From assembly GCA_041395625.1 (NCBI GenBank), contig JAWLAE010000002.1, positions 1,178,001 through 1,242,000 on the forward strand: 64,000 bases of DNA. The letters run 5' to 3'. A program made the translations under genes and the position numbers. Below are positions 46,617 to 55,694 of this stretch, one piece after another (position 1 is the stretch's first letter; every line of letters starts with the position of its first letter). Below the pieces are notes generated by a model, which had not been told where the DNA came from, did not search any database, and was given only the letters and a program-made list of their open reading frames with translations. This stretch comes from CADEED01 sp041395625. Its GTDB lineage: Bacteria > Pseudomonadota > Gammaproteobacteria > Steroidobacterales > Steroidobacteraceae.

Positions 46617-47653
46617 TTCTCGGCGCCAACGGCTTCATCGGCAGCGCGCTCACCGCCGCAATTCTCAAACAACGGGACTGGGAAGTGTTCGGTATGGATC
46701 TCTCAGATCACAAACTGGGCGACCTGACGAGTTCACCGCGTTTTCGCTTTGCCGAAGGCGACATCACCATCAATCGCGAGTGGGTGGAGTATCACGTCAA
46801 GAAGGCCGACGTGGTCGTACCACTCGTCGCCATTGCGAATCCGGCCCAATACGTCACGGACCCTTTGCGGGTCTTCGAGCTCGATTTCGAGGCCAATCTC
46901 AAAGTCGTGCGCGACTGCGTGAAATACCGCAAGCGCCTCGTGTTTCCTTCCACCTCTGAAATCTACGGCATGTCGCCGGACAGCGTGCTGGATGAGGAAT
47001 CGAGCAATCTCGTCTATGGTCCCATCAACAAGCAACGTTGGATCTACGCTGCATCCAAGCAAATGCTCGACCGCGTAATCTACGCTTATGGTGTGCGCGA
47101 TACGTTCGACTACACCTTGTTTCGGCCGTTCAATTTCATTGGCCCGAATCTCGACAATGTGGACGAGCCAAAGGAAGGCAGCTCGCGTGTCTTCACCCAG
47201 TTCCTGTCCAATATCATGTATCGACGGCCGATACGACTGGTGGATGGTGGTGAGCAGAAGCGTTCCTTCACCTATATCGACGACGCAATCGATTGCCTGC
47301 TGCGGATCATCGAGAACCCCGACAACGTTGCAACGCGACAGATTTTCAATATCGGCAATCCCGCGAATTGCGTGTCGATCGGCGAACTCGCGCGCCTGAT
47401 GATCGAGTCAGCGAAGCAGTTCCCAAGTCTGCGAGAGCGGGCGAACGCCACAGAAATCACGTCGGTCACATCGGCCGACTACTACGGCAAGTACTACCAG
47501 GACATCCAGACTCGTGTGCCGGCAATCGATGCGGCACGCCAGAGTCTCGGCTGGGCGCCAAGCACTGATCTGGCCACCGCAGTTCGCAAGACCATCGACT
47601 ACTATGTTCGGCTCGAGAACGAGCAGCGACGCTCGGTCAGCAAGATCGCCTGA
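46598..47653 (+). CDS. arnA: UDP-glucuronate decarboxylase (stand-alone ArnA C-terminal domain)
   Basis: This encodes 351 residues matching only the C-terminal half of the bifunctional E. coli ArnA. The NAD motif GANGFIG, the catalytic pair Ser120-Glu121 (STSEIYG, equal to ArnA Ser433-Glu434) and Tyr150/Lys154 (YAASK) are present. It oxidatively decarboxylates UDP-glucuronate to UDP-4-keto-arabinose, the first committed step to Ara4N. The formyltransferase half is encoded separately at 51782. The start overlaps the PAP2 gene. Confidence 0.93.
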   Translation: MALKVLILGANGFIGSALTAAILKQRDWEVFGMDLSDHKLGDLTSSPRFRFAEGDITINREWVEYHVKKADVVVPLVAIANPAQYVTDPLRVFELDFEANLKVVRDCVKYRKRLVFPSTSEIYGMSPDSVLDEESSNLVYGPINKQRWIYAASKQMLDRVIYAYGVRDTFDYTLFRPFNFIGPNLDNVDEPKEGSSRVFTQFLSNIMYRRPIRLVDGGEQKRSFTYIDDAIDCLLRIIENPDNVATRQIFNIGNPANCVSIGELARLMIESAKQFPSLRERANATEITSVTSADYYGKYYQDIQTRVPAIDAARQSLGWAPSTDLATAVRKTIDYYVRLENEQRRSVSKIA

Positions 47654-47654
47654 A

Positions 47655-49289
47655 ATGACTGCAACGGCCACTCTTGGCGCCGGCATGTGGCGGTTGTGGG
47701 CGCTACTCGGCGTCCTGTGGTTAGCGACACTGCCGGTGCGGCCGTTGTTCGACCCGGACGAGGGGCGCTACGGCGAAATTCCGCGGGAGATGTGGGCCAC
47801 GGGCGACTGGGTGACGCCGCGCCTCAATGGCGTCAAGTACTTCGAGAAACCACCGCTGCAATATTGGGCCACAGCCGCGCTGTATTCTGTGTTTGGCAAG
47901 AGCGAGTGGACCGCCAGACTGTGGGCGGCGGCGATTGGATTTCTCTGTATCCCGCTCGTCTACGGGTTCACCAGAAAAATAGGTGAATCGCATGAAATCG
48001 CCGCTATTGGCGCCGCGTCCCTGGCAACGAATCCGCTGTTCGTGATCGTCGGTCATCTCAATCTGCTCGACCAGGCCTTCAGCTTCTTCCTGGTCGCCGC
48101 GGTATTCGCATTCGTACTGGCTCAGCGTGGCGCCTCACCGATCGGTGCGGAACGACGTTGGATGCTGCTGGCTTGGGCCAGTCTGGCGCTGGCGGTGTTG
48201 AGCAAGGGCATCGTCGCGTTGGTACTGACTGGCGCGACACTGGTCGTTTACATGCTGATGACACGCGATCTGACGCCGCTGAAGCGCATGCATTTCCTGC
48301 CGGGCTTGGCGCTGTTCGCCACGATCACGGTGCCATGGTTCTGGCTGGTGCAATCGCGCAATCCTGAGTTCGCTGCTTTCTTTTTCGTGCACGAGCACTT
48401 CGCACGTTTCCTGACGACTGTGCACAAGCGCGCTGCACCGTGGTGGTTCTTCGTCCCGCTGCTGTTCTTCGCGCTGAGCCCGGTGTTGGCAAGCGTCAAA
48501 GACGCGGTCGTCAATGCCTGGCGGGGACCGGCAACACCTGGCGGGATCCCTGCGCAGCGATTCCTGCTCGTCTGGTGCGCCGTCACCTTCGTGTTCTTCT
48601 CCGTGTCGCAATCCAAGCTCGTGCCGTATGCATTGCCACTGCTACCGCCGCTCGCCGTGTTGCTCGCCCAAACGCTGCGCAACGATGCGCGTGCGCTCGG
48701 CCGAGCTGCATGGGTGGTCGGCGGCACGCTCACGGTGCTGGCGCTCGGGTTGATGGCATACGACCAGCGCCGCAACGGCACATTGCACACGGACGTGGCC
48801 ATCTGGGCCGGTGTCGGTCTGATCGCTGGCCTGACACCGCTGCTGTTGCGTTGGCTGAGCATCCGCGTATCACCGGTAGGTGGCTGGGCGCTGCTGGCCG
48901 CCGTTTGCATCGTAGGCTATCAGGCGCACATCATGGCCTATAGCGTCCTGCCGCCAACTCGCTCGGGCCAAGGCCTCGCGCTGCAAGTGGCGCCCGTGAT
49001 TCGGCGGGACACCGAGTTGTTTTCAGTGGCCCAATTTCGGCATACGCTCGCCTTCTATCTCGAGCAGCCGCTGCAGGTTTTCGACTATGGCGGCGAGCTT
49101 GAGTTTGGTATGCGGCAGGAGGGCATCGCGTTGACCACGGGTACCACAGAATTTCTCGAGCGCTGGCAGCGCGCCGACGACGCCATTGCATTCATCGAAC
49201 CGCGCATCTATGACGATTTGGTTGCAGCTGGCATGCCTGGCCGTGTGCTGGCTAACGACTTACAGAGTGTCGCGGTGAGCCGCCGATGA
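47655..49289 (+). CDS. arnT: Lipid A aminoarabinose transferase ArnT
   Basis: This encodes 544 residues, close to the usual ArnT length. A membrane glycosyltransferase with the catalytic loop motif LFDPDEGRYGEIPREM (Asp33, Glu36) and FEKPPLQYW, followed by about 12 helices and a soluble periplasmic tail. It moves L-Ara4N from undecaprenyl phosphate to lipid A phosphates, which lowers the negative charge and gives polymyxin resistance. It overlaps the following arnE-like gene by four nt. Confidence 0.93.
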   Translation: MTATATLGAGMWRLWALLGVLWLATLPVRPLFDPDEGRYGEIPREMWATGDWVTPRLNGVKYFEKPPLQYWATAALYSVFGKSEWTARLWAAAIGFLCIPLVYGFTRKIGESHEIAAIGAASLATNPLFVIVGHLNLLDQAFSFFLVAAVFAFVLAQRGASPIGAERRWMLLAWASLALAVLSKGIVALVLTGATLVVYMLMTRDLTPLKRMHFLPGLALFATITVPWFWLVQSRNPEFAAFFFVHEHFARFLTTVHKRAAPWWFFVPLLFFALSPVLASVKDAVVNAWRGPATPGGIPAQRFLLVWCAVTFVFFSVSQSKLVPYALPLLPPLAVLLAQTLRNDARALGRAAWVVGGTLTVLALGLMAYDQRRNGTLHTDVAIWAGVGLIAGLTPLLLRWLSIRVSPVGGWALLAAVCIVGYQAHIMAYSVLPPTRSGQGLALQVAPVIRRDTELFSVAQFRHTLAFYLEQPLQVFDYGGELEFGMRQEGIALTTGTTEFLERWQRADDAIAFIEPRIYDDLVAAGMPGRVLANDLQSVAVSRR

Positions 49290-49657
49290 AGTGGGCGGAC
49301 TTTGGCTGGCTGTTTTTCGGCGTTGCACTGAACGCAGGCGCCCAGTTGGGTCTCAAGGCGGCGACGCACGCCACCGGCCCGATCGCCGGCACTGCGCGCG
49401 GCATCTGGCAATCGGGCCAGGCGATCGCAGCGGCGCCAGTATTCTGGCTGGCGCTGGGCGCATACGGTCTGTCGGTCATTGTCTGGCTCGTCGGTCTGTC
49501 ACGCGTGCCAGTCAGCCAGGCCTATCCCATTCTGTCGCTCGGCTACGTGCTCACCGCCCTGCTTGCCTGGCCTTTGCTCGGCGAAACCGTGTCTGCGCAA
49601 CGATTCGCCGGTATTTTCGTCATCATTGCCGGCGTGTGGCTCGTCACACGGTCCTGA
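49286..49657 (+). CDS. arnE: SMR-type flippase subunit (ArnE/ArnF-like)
   Basis: This encodes 123 residues with four membrane helices of the small-multidrug-resistance/EamA fold (VSQAYPILSLGYVLTALLAWPLLGE). In arn operons two such subunits, ArnE and ArnF, flip undecaprenyl-phosphate-Ara4N across the inner membrane. Only one is present here, so it may work as a homodimer or with a subunit encoded elsewhere. The E versus F choice is by position only. Confidence 0.8.
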   Translation: MKWADFGWLFFGVALNAGAQLGLKAATHATGPIAGTARGIWQSGQAIAAAPVFWLALGAYGLSVIVWLVGLSRVPVSQAYPILSLGYVLTALLAWPLLGETVSAQRFAGIFVIIAGVWLVTRS

Positions 49658-49679
49658 TCCGCCCACTCGAAAGTCAGCC

Positions 49680-50801
49680 ATGAGCTTAGATCGACTGCCC
49701 TTTACGCGTCCAACGATCGACGAGTCGACCATCGCCGGCGTTGTGGATGTACTACGTTCCGGCTGGCTCGCCAGCGGCCCGCGGGTGCAAGCCTTCGAAA
49801 CAGCACTATCGAACTATCTGGGTGGTCGCCCGGTGCGCACCATGACCTCGGCCACGGCGGCGCTCGAAATCGCGCTGTTCGTCGCCAGGATCGGCCCCGG
49901 CGATGAAGTAATCACGACTCCGATGAGCTGGTGCGCCACCGCCAATGTCATCGTACGGCTCGGCGCCAAACCGGTGTTCGTCGACATCGATCTGGACTCA
50001 CGCAATCTGCTGCTCGATCAAGTAGAAGCCGCGATCACGGCGCGCACACGCGCCATATTGCCCGTGCATTTCTCAGGCCTGCCCGTGCATATGGATCGTT
50101 TGTACGCCATCGCGCAACGCCATGGCTTGCGCGTCATTGAAGACGCGGCACACGCCATCGGCTCGGCTTGGGGTGGGCGCCAAATTGGCAGTTTCGGCGA
50201 TCTAGTCTGCTTCAGTTTTCACCCCAACAAGAACATGACGACTGGCGAGGGCGGCGCAATCGTGGCCAGTTCCCCCGAGGAACTGCGTCTGATCGAAGCG
50301 TACCGCTTCAACGGCGTCGTCAAACCGGCGCCTGGTGAACTCGACGTACTGTTCCCGGGCATGAAGGCCAATATGTCGGATATCCAGGCGAGCATCGGGC
50401 TCAGTCAGCTCGCACGGCTGGAGGAATTCAACACGCGACGGCGGGAGCTCGTCGCACGCTACTATCAACTCTGGGATCATTCGTGCCCGCTGCGCCTGCC
50501 GGCACGAGGCGATGCGGGCCACAGCTGGCATATGTTCGCGCCCTTGTTACCGTTAGAGTCCGTTGGCATGACACGCAGTGACTTCATTCGAAAGATGGAC
50601 GAGCGTGGCATTGCGGTCGGCATTCACTATCCAGCGATCCACTTGCTGAGCGCCTACCGCGAATTGGGCGGGCACGTCGGACAGTTCCCTAACGCCGAGC
50701 GCGTGGGTCGCGAGACCCTGACCTTGCCGCTGTTTCCAACCATGCGCGAAACAGACGTGGACCGGGTGGTCGACGCGGTCAATGACATTCTAAGGCGTTA
50801 G
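49680..50801 (+). CDS. arnB: UDP-4-keto-arabinose aminotransferase ArnB
   Basis: This encodes 373 residues. A PLP-dependent DegT/DnrJ/EryC1 aminotransferase with the Schiff-base Lys184 in SFHPNKNMTTGEGG and the segments TSATAALE and EDAAHAIGS. It makes UDP-L-Ara4N from the keto sugar produced by the dehydrogenase encoded at 46598. The ATG at 49680 gives the normal ArnB length; the frame upstream overlaps arnE. Spacing to arnC is six nt. Confidence 0.94.
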   Translation: MSLDRLPFTRPTIDESTIAGVVDVLRSGWLASGPRVQAFETALSNYLGGRPVRTMTSATAALEIALFVARIGPGDEVITTPMSWCATANVIVRLGAKPVFVDIDLDSRNLLLDQVEAAITARTRAILPVHFSGLPVHMDRLYAIAQRHGLRVIEDAAHAIGSAWGGRQIGSFGDLVCFSFHPNKNMTTGEGGAIVASSPEELRLIEAYRFNGVVKPAPGELDVLFPGMKANMSDIQASIGLSQLARLEEFNTRRRELVARYYQLWDHSCPLRLPARGDAGHSWHMFAPLLPLESVGMTRSDFIRKMDERGIAVGIHYPAIHLLSAYRELGGHVGQFPNAERVGRETLTLPLFPTMRETDVDRVVDAVNDILRR

Positions 50802-50807
50802 AGACCG

Positions 50808-51785
50808 ATGTCGCCCGAGATCTCCATCGTCATCCCCGTCTACAACGAAGAAGCTGGGCTACCACTGCTGTTCGCGCGACTGTATCCGGCACTCGATGCA
50901 TTGCAGCGCAGCTATGAAGTGATCTTCGTCGACGACGGCAGCCGCGATCGCTCGATCGAGCTGCTGCGCGAGACCGTGGAGCAACATCCAACCAACGCCA
51001 GGGCAATGATCCTGGCTCACAACGTGGGCCAACACCTGGCCATCCTGGCTGCGTTCGAGCGCGCGCGTGGCACATACGTGATTACGCTGGATGCGGACCT
51101 GCAGAATCCGCCCGAAGAGATCGGCGCCGTGGTGCGCGCGCTCGATGAGGGCGCCGACTATGTAGGCACGATTCGGACCATTCGCGAGGATGTCTGGTGG
51201 CGCCGGACCGCGTCCCGCTGGGTCAATCGCGTCCGCGAGCGTACGACCAAAATTCGCATAACAGACCAGGGTTGCATGCTGCGCGGCTATGACCGGCGGA
51301 TCGTCGAAGCAGTCAATCACTGCGGCGAAGTCACGCCGTTCGTGCCGGCACTGGCTTATACGTTCGCGCGGCGTCCGGTAGAAATCCCGGTGAAACACGC
51401 GGAGCGCGCGGCGGGCGAATCGAAGTACTCGATGTTCCAGCTCATGCGTCTCAATTTCGATCTGATGACTGGCTATTCGCTGCTGCCGCTGCAAATCTTC
51501 TCGGTCTCGGGGATTCTGATCGCGTTCCTGTCGCTGCTGTTCGTTGTTTACCTCGCGGTCCGCCGGCTGCTCGTTGGACCGGAGGCGGCTGGTGTGTTCA
51601 CGCTGTTCGGCATCGCGTTCTTTCTGCTCGGCTGCGTGCTCTTCGGGCTAGGCATCGTCGGCGAGTATGTCGGGCGCATCTTCGAGCAGGTGCGCAGTCG
51701 CCCACGCTACGTCGTTGCGGAGTTCCTGGGCGATCAGCGCAGTGTCCCCAGGGGCGATCGTGCCGCCACACGAGTAGCGCCTTGA
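50808..51785 (+). CDS. arnC: Undecaprenyl-phosphate Ara4FN transferase ArnC
   Basis: This encodes 325 residues. A GT2 catalytic domain (IVIPVYNEEAGLP; FVDDGSRDRS; TLDADLQNPPEEI) is followed by two C-terminal membrane helices, exactly the ArnC layout. It attaches the formylated aminoarabinose to undecaprenyl phosphate at the cytoplasmic face. The stop overlaps the TTG start of the formyltransferase gene (TTGA). Confidence 0.93.
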   Translation: MSPEISIVIPVYNEEAGLPLLFARLYPALDALQRSYEVIFVDDGSRDRSIELLRETVEQHPTNARAMILAHNVGQHLAILAAFERARGTYVITLDADLQNPPEEIGAVVRALDEGADYVGTIRTIREDVWWRRTASRWVNRVRERTTKIRITDQGCMLRGYDRRIVEAVNHCGEVTPFVPALAYTFARRPVEIPVKHAERAAGESKYSMFQLMRLNFDLMTGYSLLPLQIFSVSGILIAFLSLLFVVYLAVRRLLVGPEAAGVFTLFGIAFFLLGCVLFGLGIVGEYVGRIFEQVRSRPRYVVAEFLGDQRSVPRGDRAATRVAP

Positions 51786-52714
51786 AGCCGACAGCGGTGG
51801 TATTCGCCTATAGCGAGGTCGGCGTGCGGTGCCTGGAAGTGTTGCTGGCCGCGCAGGTCGATGTGTCACTGGTCGTCACTCACGACGACGATCCCAACGA
51901 GACGCGCTGGTTCGCGAGCGTCGCGGAGCTGGCGGAGAAGTATCGACTGGCCTGTATTGCGCCTGCATCCGTGGCCGACGCAGCACTGCAACAACGAGTC
52001 GCCGAGCTCGCGCCGGATTTCATCTTTTCTTTCTACTACCGATTCCTGCTCGGCGACGCGCTGCTCGAGTGCGCCAGGCGTGGCGCACTCAATATCCACG
52101 GCTCGCTGCTGCCCAAATTTCGTGGCCGCGCGCCGGTGAACTGGGCAATACTCCGCGGCGCCACGGAGACCGGCGCCACCCTGCACTACATGGTGGCGCG
52201 CGCGGATGCCGGCAATATCGTCGATCAACAGGCCGTGCCGATCGGCGAAGACGACGATGCGCTGACAGTTTTTCGACGCGTCAGTGCGGCTGCGGAAACC
52301 ATTCTTGCGCGCAGCCTCTCGAGGCTGATAGACGGTTCGGCACCATCGATCCCGCAGCCGATCCTTCCCGGGGAGTACTTTGGTCGTCGGCGGCCCGAAG
52401 ACGGCCGTATCGATTGGTCGCGGCCGGCGCGTGTGATCCATAACCTGGTGCGCGCAGTTGCACCGCCGTATCCAGGCGCATTCACGTTCGTGAACAGCGA
52501 GCGTTGGCAAATCAATCGAACCAAAGTGTTGGCCGAGAGGTGCGAGCCGGCTCCCAGGCTTGCGCGCCTGACCGGGGTGGGTGGGCTGTGCATAGCCGAT
52601 TGTGTGGACGGTGGCCGCCTCCTGATCGTCGCTGCACAAGCCGATGGCGGTCCAATCGACCTGGTTCGACTCGCCGCGGAACTCGAGCGAGCGCCATTGC
52701 AGTTGTCACCCTGA
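51782..52714 (+). CDS. arnA: UDP-Ara4N formyltransferase (stand-alone ArnA N-terminal domain)
   Basis: This encodes 310 residues matching the N-terminal half of ArnA. Catalytic residues of the formyltransferase fold are present: Asn104 and His106 in LNIHGSLLPKFRGRAP, and Asp142 in RADAGN. It transfers a formyl group from N10-formyl-tetrahydrofolate to UDP-Ara4N. The TTG start overlaps the arnC stop and no better start lies nearby. Together with 46598 it shows that the usual bifunctional ArnA is split here. Confidence 0.92.
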   Translation: MKPTAVVFAYSEVGVRCLEVLLAAQVDVSLVVTHDDDPNETRWFASVAELAEKYRLACIAPASVADAALQQRVAELAPDFIFSFYYRFLLGDALLECARRGALNIHGSLLPKFRGRAPVNWAILRGATETGATLHYMVARADAGNIVDQQAVPIGEDDDALTVFRRVSAAAETILARSLSRLIDGSAPSIPQPILPGEYFGRRRPEDGRIDWSRPARVIHNLVRAVAPPYPGAFTFVNSERWQINRTKVLAERCEPAPRLARLTGVGGLCIADCVDGGRLLIVAAQADGGPIDLVRLAAELERAPLQLSP

Positions 52715-52717
52715 TGG

Positions 52718-53614
52718 ATGGCTGTGCCAACACTCGCGCTGAAGGTTGACGTCGATACTTTGCGCGGCACGCGCGAGGGCGTGCCGCGCCTGGTCGAGCT
52801 GCTGCAGCGACTGCACGCCCAGGCAACGTTCTTGTTCAGCGTCGGGCCAGATCATACCGGCCGCGCGTTGCGTCGCGTATTCCGTCGTGGCTTCCTCAGC
52901 AAAGTGCGACGCACGTCGGTCGTCAGCAATTACGGACTGGGCACTTTGCTCTACGGCACGCTCCTGCCGGGCCCGCGTATCGGCGAACGTTGCGTGAGCC
53001 AGATGCGCGCAGTGTTGGCGGCCGGCTTCGAAGTGGGTCTGCATGCGCATGACCACGTCAAATGGCAGGACGGCGTCAGCCAGGCCTCGGCGGCGTGGAC
53101 GCGCCGCGAACTCGAGTTAGCCTGCCGGGAGTATCGACAAATCTTCGCTTGCCGCCCGCTCATCCACGGGGCCGCCGGCTGGCAAGTGAATGCCCACGTC
53201 CCGTTGCTGGAGGCCGAGCTCGGCTTCGAGTTCGCCTCCGACACGCGCGGCCATGGCCCATTTCGACCCGCGGGCGGCGGTGTACCCCAATTGCCGACAA
53301 CACTGCCGACGCTCGATGAACTGATCGGTCGCAATGATTTGACGAGCGACGATCCAGTCGAAACACTACTCGCCATGACGCAGAACCCGCCGCCACAAGG
53401 ACACGTCTTCACGCTGCACGCTGAGATCGAAGGCGGGGCCTATGCGCTGCCGTTCGAACGACTCCTGCAAGGCTGGCGCGCCCAGGGCTACCACTTCGTC
53501 ACTATGGGTGAGATGTTTCGAGCGCTCGACGGCGCCGCGCTACCGTGCAATGCCATCGTCCGCGGCGCAGTTCCGGGCCGTTCGGGCACACTCGCACTGC
53601 AGGCCATGGAATGA
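52718..53614 (+). CDS. arnD: Ara4FN deformylase ArnD
   Basis: This encodes 298 residues. A NodB-type polysaccharide deacetylase fold with metal ligands Asp11/Asp13 (KVDVDT) and the histidines of GLHAHDH (109, 111, 113). It removes the formyl group from undecaprenyl-phosphate-Ara4FN before flipping. It overlaps the LptF-like gene's start by four nt (ATGA). Confidence 0.92.
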   Translation: MAVPTLALKVDVDTLRGTREGVPRLVELLQRLHAQATFLFSVGPDHTGRALRRVFRRGFLSKVRRTSVVSNYGLGTLLYGTLLPGPRIGERCVSQMRAVLAAGFEVGLHAHDHVKWQDGVSQASAAWTRRELELACREYRQIFACRPLIHGAAGWQVNAHVPLLEAELGFEFASDTRGHGPFRPAGGGVPQLPTTLPTLDELIGRNDLTSDDPVETLLAMTQNPPPQGHVFTLHAEIEGGAYALPFERLLQGWRAQGYHFVTMGEMFRALDGAALPCNAIVRGAVPGRSGTLALQAME

Positions 53615-54687
53615 TGCCGCGGCTGCTCTATTCGTATCTTTTCCGCAGCCTGCTGTTTTCTTGGCTGGGCATCGTGGCGGTCCTCTTGATCGTCCTCACG
53701 CTCGGACAAGTGCCGCAAGTGCTGGTGCGCGCTGCAGAGAACGAAATCGGCGCCGATATCATTGGCAGCGTCATCTGGTGGATGACATTGGCGAATGCGC
53801 CCGTGCTACTGCCCTTTGGCTTGATGCTCGCGGTGGTGCTGACGATGGGGCGGTTCGGCACCGACAGTGAACTGACCGCCATGCGTGCCGTCGGCTTTTC
53901 GCCCTGGAAACTATTGGTACCAGTGTTGATGCTGGCAGTGCCTGCGACCGCGCTGCAAGCCGCCATCGCACTGCATTACGCACCCGACGCACTGTGCAGC
54001 GCCATCAAGATTCGGGCGCAGGCCGCGCGCACCTTGGCGCTCGCACCAGTGCGGCCGGGCAAGTTCCAGCCATTCGGTCGCGACGGCACTCTGTTGGTGG
54101 ACGACATCGCTGCCGACGGCGAACTGCAGGACATCTTTGCCACGGTCGGGGAGCGCGGCAAGGCGCAGGTCATGACCGCGGCGCGCGGTCGCATCGATGC
54201 CGATCTCGTCAATGACCGTTTGCAACTCACCTTGTTCGACGGCCGGCGCTACGAAGGCGTGCCGGGCGAAGGCAACTTTCGGGTGGTCGCGTTCGGCGAA
54301 TATACCGGCTGGTTCCCGCTGCCGGTCGGCAAGAGCGAATGCACGCGTGCCGACACCCTAACCACTCAGCGGCTGCTGAATGCCAGTACGCCACTCGAGC
54401 GCGCGGAACTCGACGCACGCTTCGGCTTCGTCGCCATGATGATCGTGCTGGCGTTGCTCGCTGCACCGCTTGCCAAGATCCGGCCGCGCGAAGGACGCTA
54501 TGCGCGCCTGCCGGCAGCACTTGGGCTGTCGCTGGTCTATCTGATGGCGAGCATAGGTCTGACTACCTTCTCCACTCGCCAGCCCGATTTTGGGCCTGCC
54601 CTGTATTGGAGTCTGCACGGCGTGATGTTCCTGTTCGCCCTCGTGATGCTGATCTACCAGCAGCGCGGCTCGCTGCTGCGCTCCTGA
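53611..54687 (+). CDS. LptF/LptG-family permease-like protein at end of arn operon
   Basis: This encodes 358 residues. The YjgP/YjgQ pattern is clear: three N-terminal membrane helices (RLLYSYLFRSLLFSWLGIVAVLL; LLPFGLMLAVVLTMGRF... MRAVGFSPWKLL), a periplasmic beta domain of about 140 residues and three C-terminal helices (RFGFVAMMIVLALLAAPLA). LptF and LptG pull lipopolysaccharide out of the inner membrane. A single copy fused to an arn operon, away from lptG, is unusual; it may be a specialised or second copy. The ATG at 53611 is followed directly by another ATG. Confidence 0.85.
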   Translation: MMPRLLYSYLFRSLLFSWLGIVAVLLIVLTLGQVPQVLVRAAENEIGADIIGSVIWWMTLANAPVLLPFGLMLAVVLTMGRFGTDSELTAMRAVGFSPWKLLVPVLMLAVPATALQAAIALHYAPDALCSAIKIRAQAARTLALAPVRPGKFQPFGRDGTLLVDDIAADGELQDIFATVGERGKAQVMTAARGRIDADLVNDRLQLTLFDGRRYEGVPGEGNFRVVAFGEYTGWFPLPVGKSECTRADTLTTQRLLNASTPLERAELDARFGFVAMMIVLALLAAPLAKIRPREGRYARLPAALGLSLVYLMASIGLTTFSTRQPDFGPALYWSLHGVMFLFALVMLIYQQRGSLLRS

Positions 54688-54723
54688 GAGCGAATCCCAA
54701 GCAACTACTCGACAGGCAACCGA

Positions 54724-55482
54724 ATGCGCACCGATCCAGACATTGCGATGAGCAAAGTACCGGCGATCACGCTGGGCTTCTGGATCATCAAAGTACTCGC
54801 AACGACGCTCGGTGAGACTGGCGGGGATGCGGTGTCGATGTCGATGGATCTCGGTTACCTTGTGGGCACCGCAATCTTCCTGCTGGTGTTCATAGCCGCG
54901 GTCGCAGCACAGATCGCGGCCAACAGGTTTCACCCCTACCTATATTGGGCGACCATCATCGCGTCGACCACCGTCGGGACGACCTTGGCCGATTTCGCGG
55001 ACCGGTCCCTCGGCATTGGCTATTTGGGCGGCTCCATCATTTTGCTGGCTCTGCTGGTTGCTACGCTGGTAGCGTGGCATCGGTCATTAGGCACGATCAG
55101 CGTTGGCTCGGTCCATACGCCAAGGGCTGAGGCGTACTATTGGCTCACCATCATGTTCTCGCAAACGCTCGGAACGGCATTGGGCGATTGGACCGCGGAT
55201 AGCGCCGGTCTGGGCTATACCGGTGCGGCTCTCATTTTCAGCGGCATGCTCGGCATCGTCGTTCTTGGATATTACGCAACCTCGATATCCAGAACCGCCC
55301 TGTTCTGGGCTGCGTTCGTTTTAACGAGACCATTGGGTGCAGTAGTCGGCGATTATCTGGACAAGCCAGTGGCGCAGGGTGGTCTCGAATTCAGTCGTTA
55401 CACAGCAACCAGCATTCTACTGGCAGCCATTGTCGCCCTGGTTTTCGCACTCCCGCAGCGCGCCGCTGACAGATCGCATTGA
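54724..55482 (+). CDS. DUF347-repeat membrane protein
   Basis: This encodes 252 residues (244 if the ATG at 54748 is used, the more typical start, MSKVPAITLGFW). Four internal repeats of two helices each carry a conserved block: TLGETGGDAVS, TVGTTLADFADR, TLGTALGDWTAD and PLGAVVGDYLDK. This is the DUF347 (COG4705) layout. The function of the family is not established. It is 36 nt after the LptF-like gene, perhaps still within its transcript. Confidence 0.82.
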   Translation: MRTDPDIAMSKVPAITLGFWIIKVLATTLGETGGDAVSMSMDLGYLVGTAIFLLVFIAAVAAQIAANRFHPYLYWATIIASTTVGTTLADFADRSLGIGYLGGSIILLALLVATLVAWHRSLGTISVGSVHTPRAEAYYWLTIMFSQTLGTALGDWTADSAGLGYTGAALIFSGMLGIVVLGYYATSISRTALFWAAFVLTRPLGAVVGDYLDKPVAQGGLEFSRYTATSILLAAIVALVFALPQRAADRSH

Positions 55483-55532
55483 TAGGGCTTTTCTTGCCAG
55501 GCTGCGCGGCCGAGCACGATCTCGGGTCCCAA

Positions 55533-55694
55533 TCAACCGGGATGCAACTCGGGCGCCGGTCGATCGAGCGCCAAGAACTCCGAACGCCCCGTTGTCTTTG
55601 CACTAGCGGGTGCAGCTAGCGCACGAGGCCCAAAGGCAGGGTTCGCCAGCGCACCGCCGGCGAGCAGAGTCGTTATTGCAGTACGACGTTTCAT
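55533..55694 (-). CDS. Small Tat-leader-like peptide, coupled to the hydrolase
   Basis: This encodes 53 residues. The ATG at 55694 overlaps the stop codon of the upstream hydrolase (ATGA), which favours real translation. Residues 2-28 look like a twin-arginine leader (KRRTAITTLLAGGALANPAF, then ALAAP); only about 25 residues follow (ending RPAPELHPG). It could be a small secreted peptide or the truncated start of a lost exported protein. No homolog is recognised. Confidence 0.5.
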   Translation of the reverse strand: MKRRTAITTLLAGGALANPAFGPRALAAPASAKTTGRSEFLALDRPAPELHPG

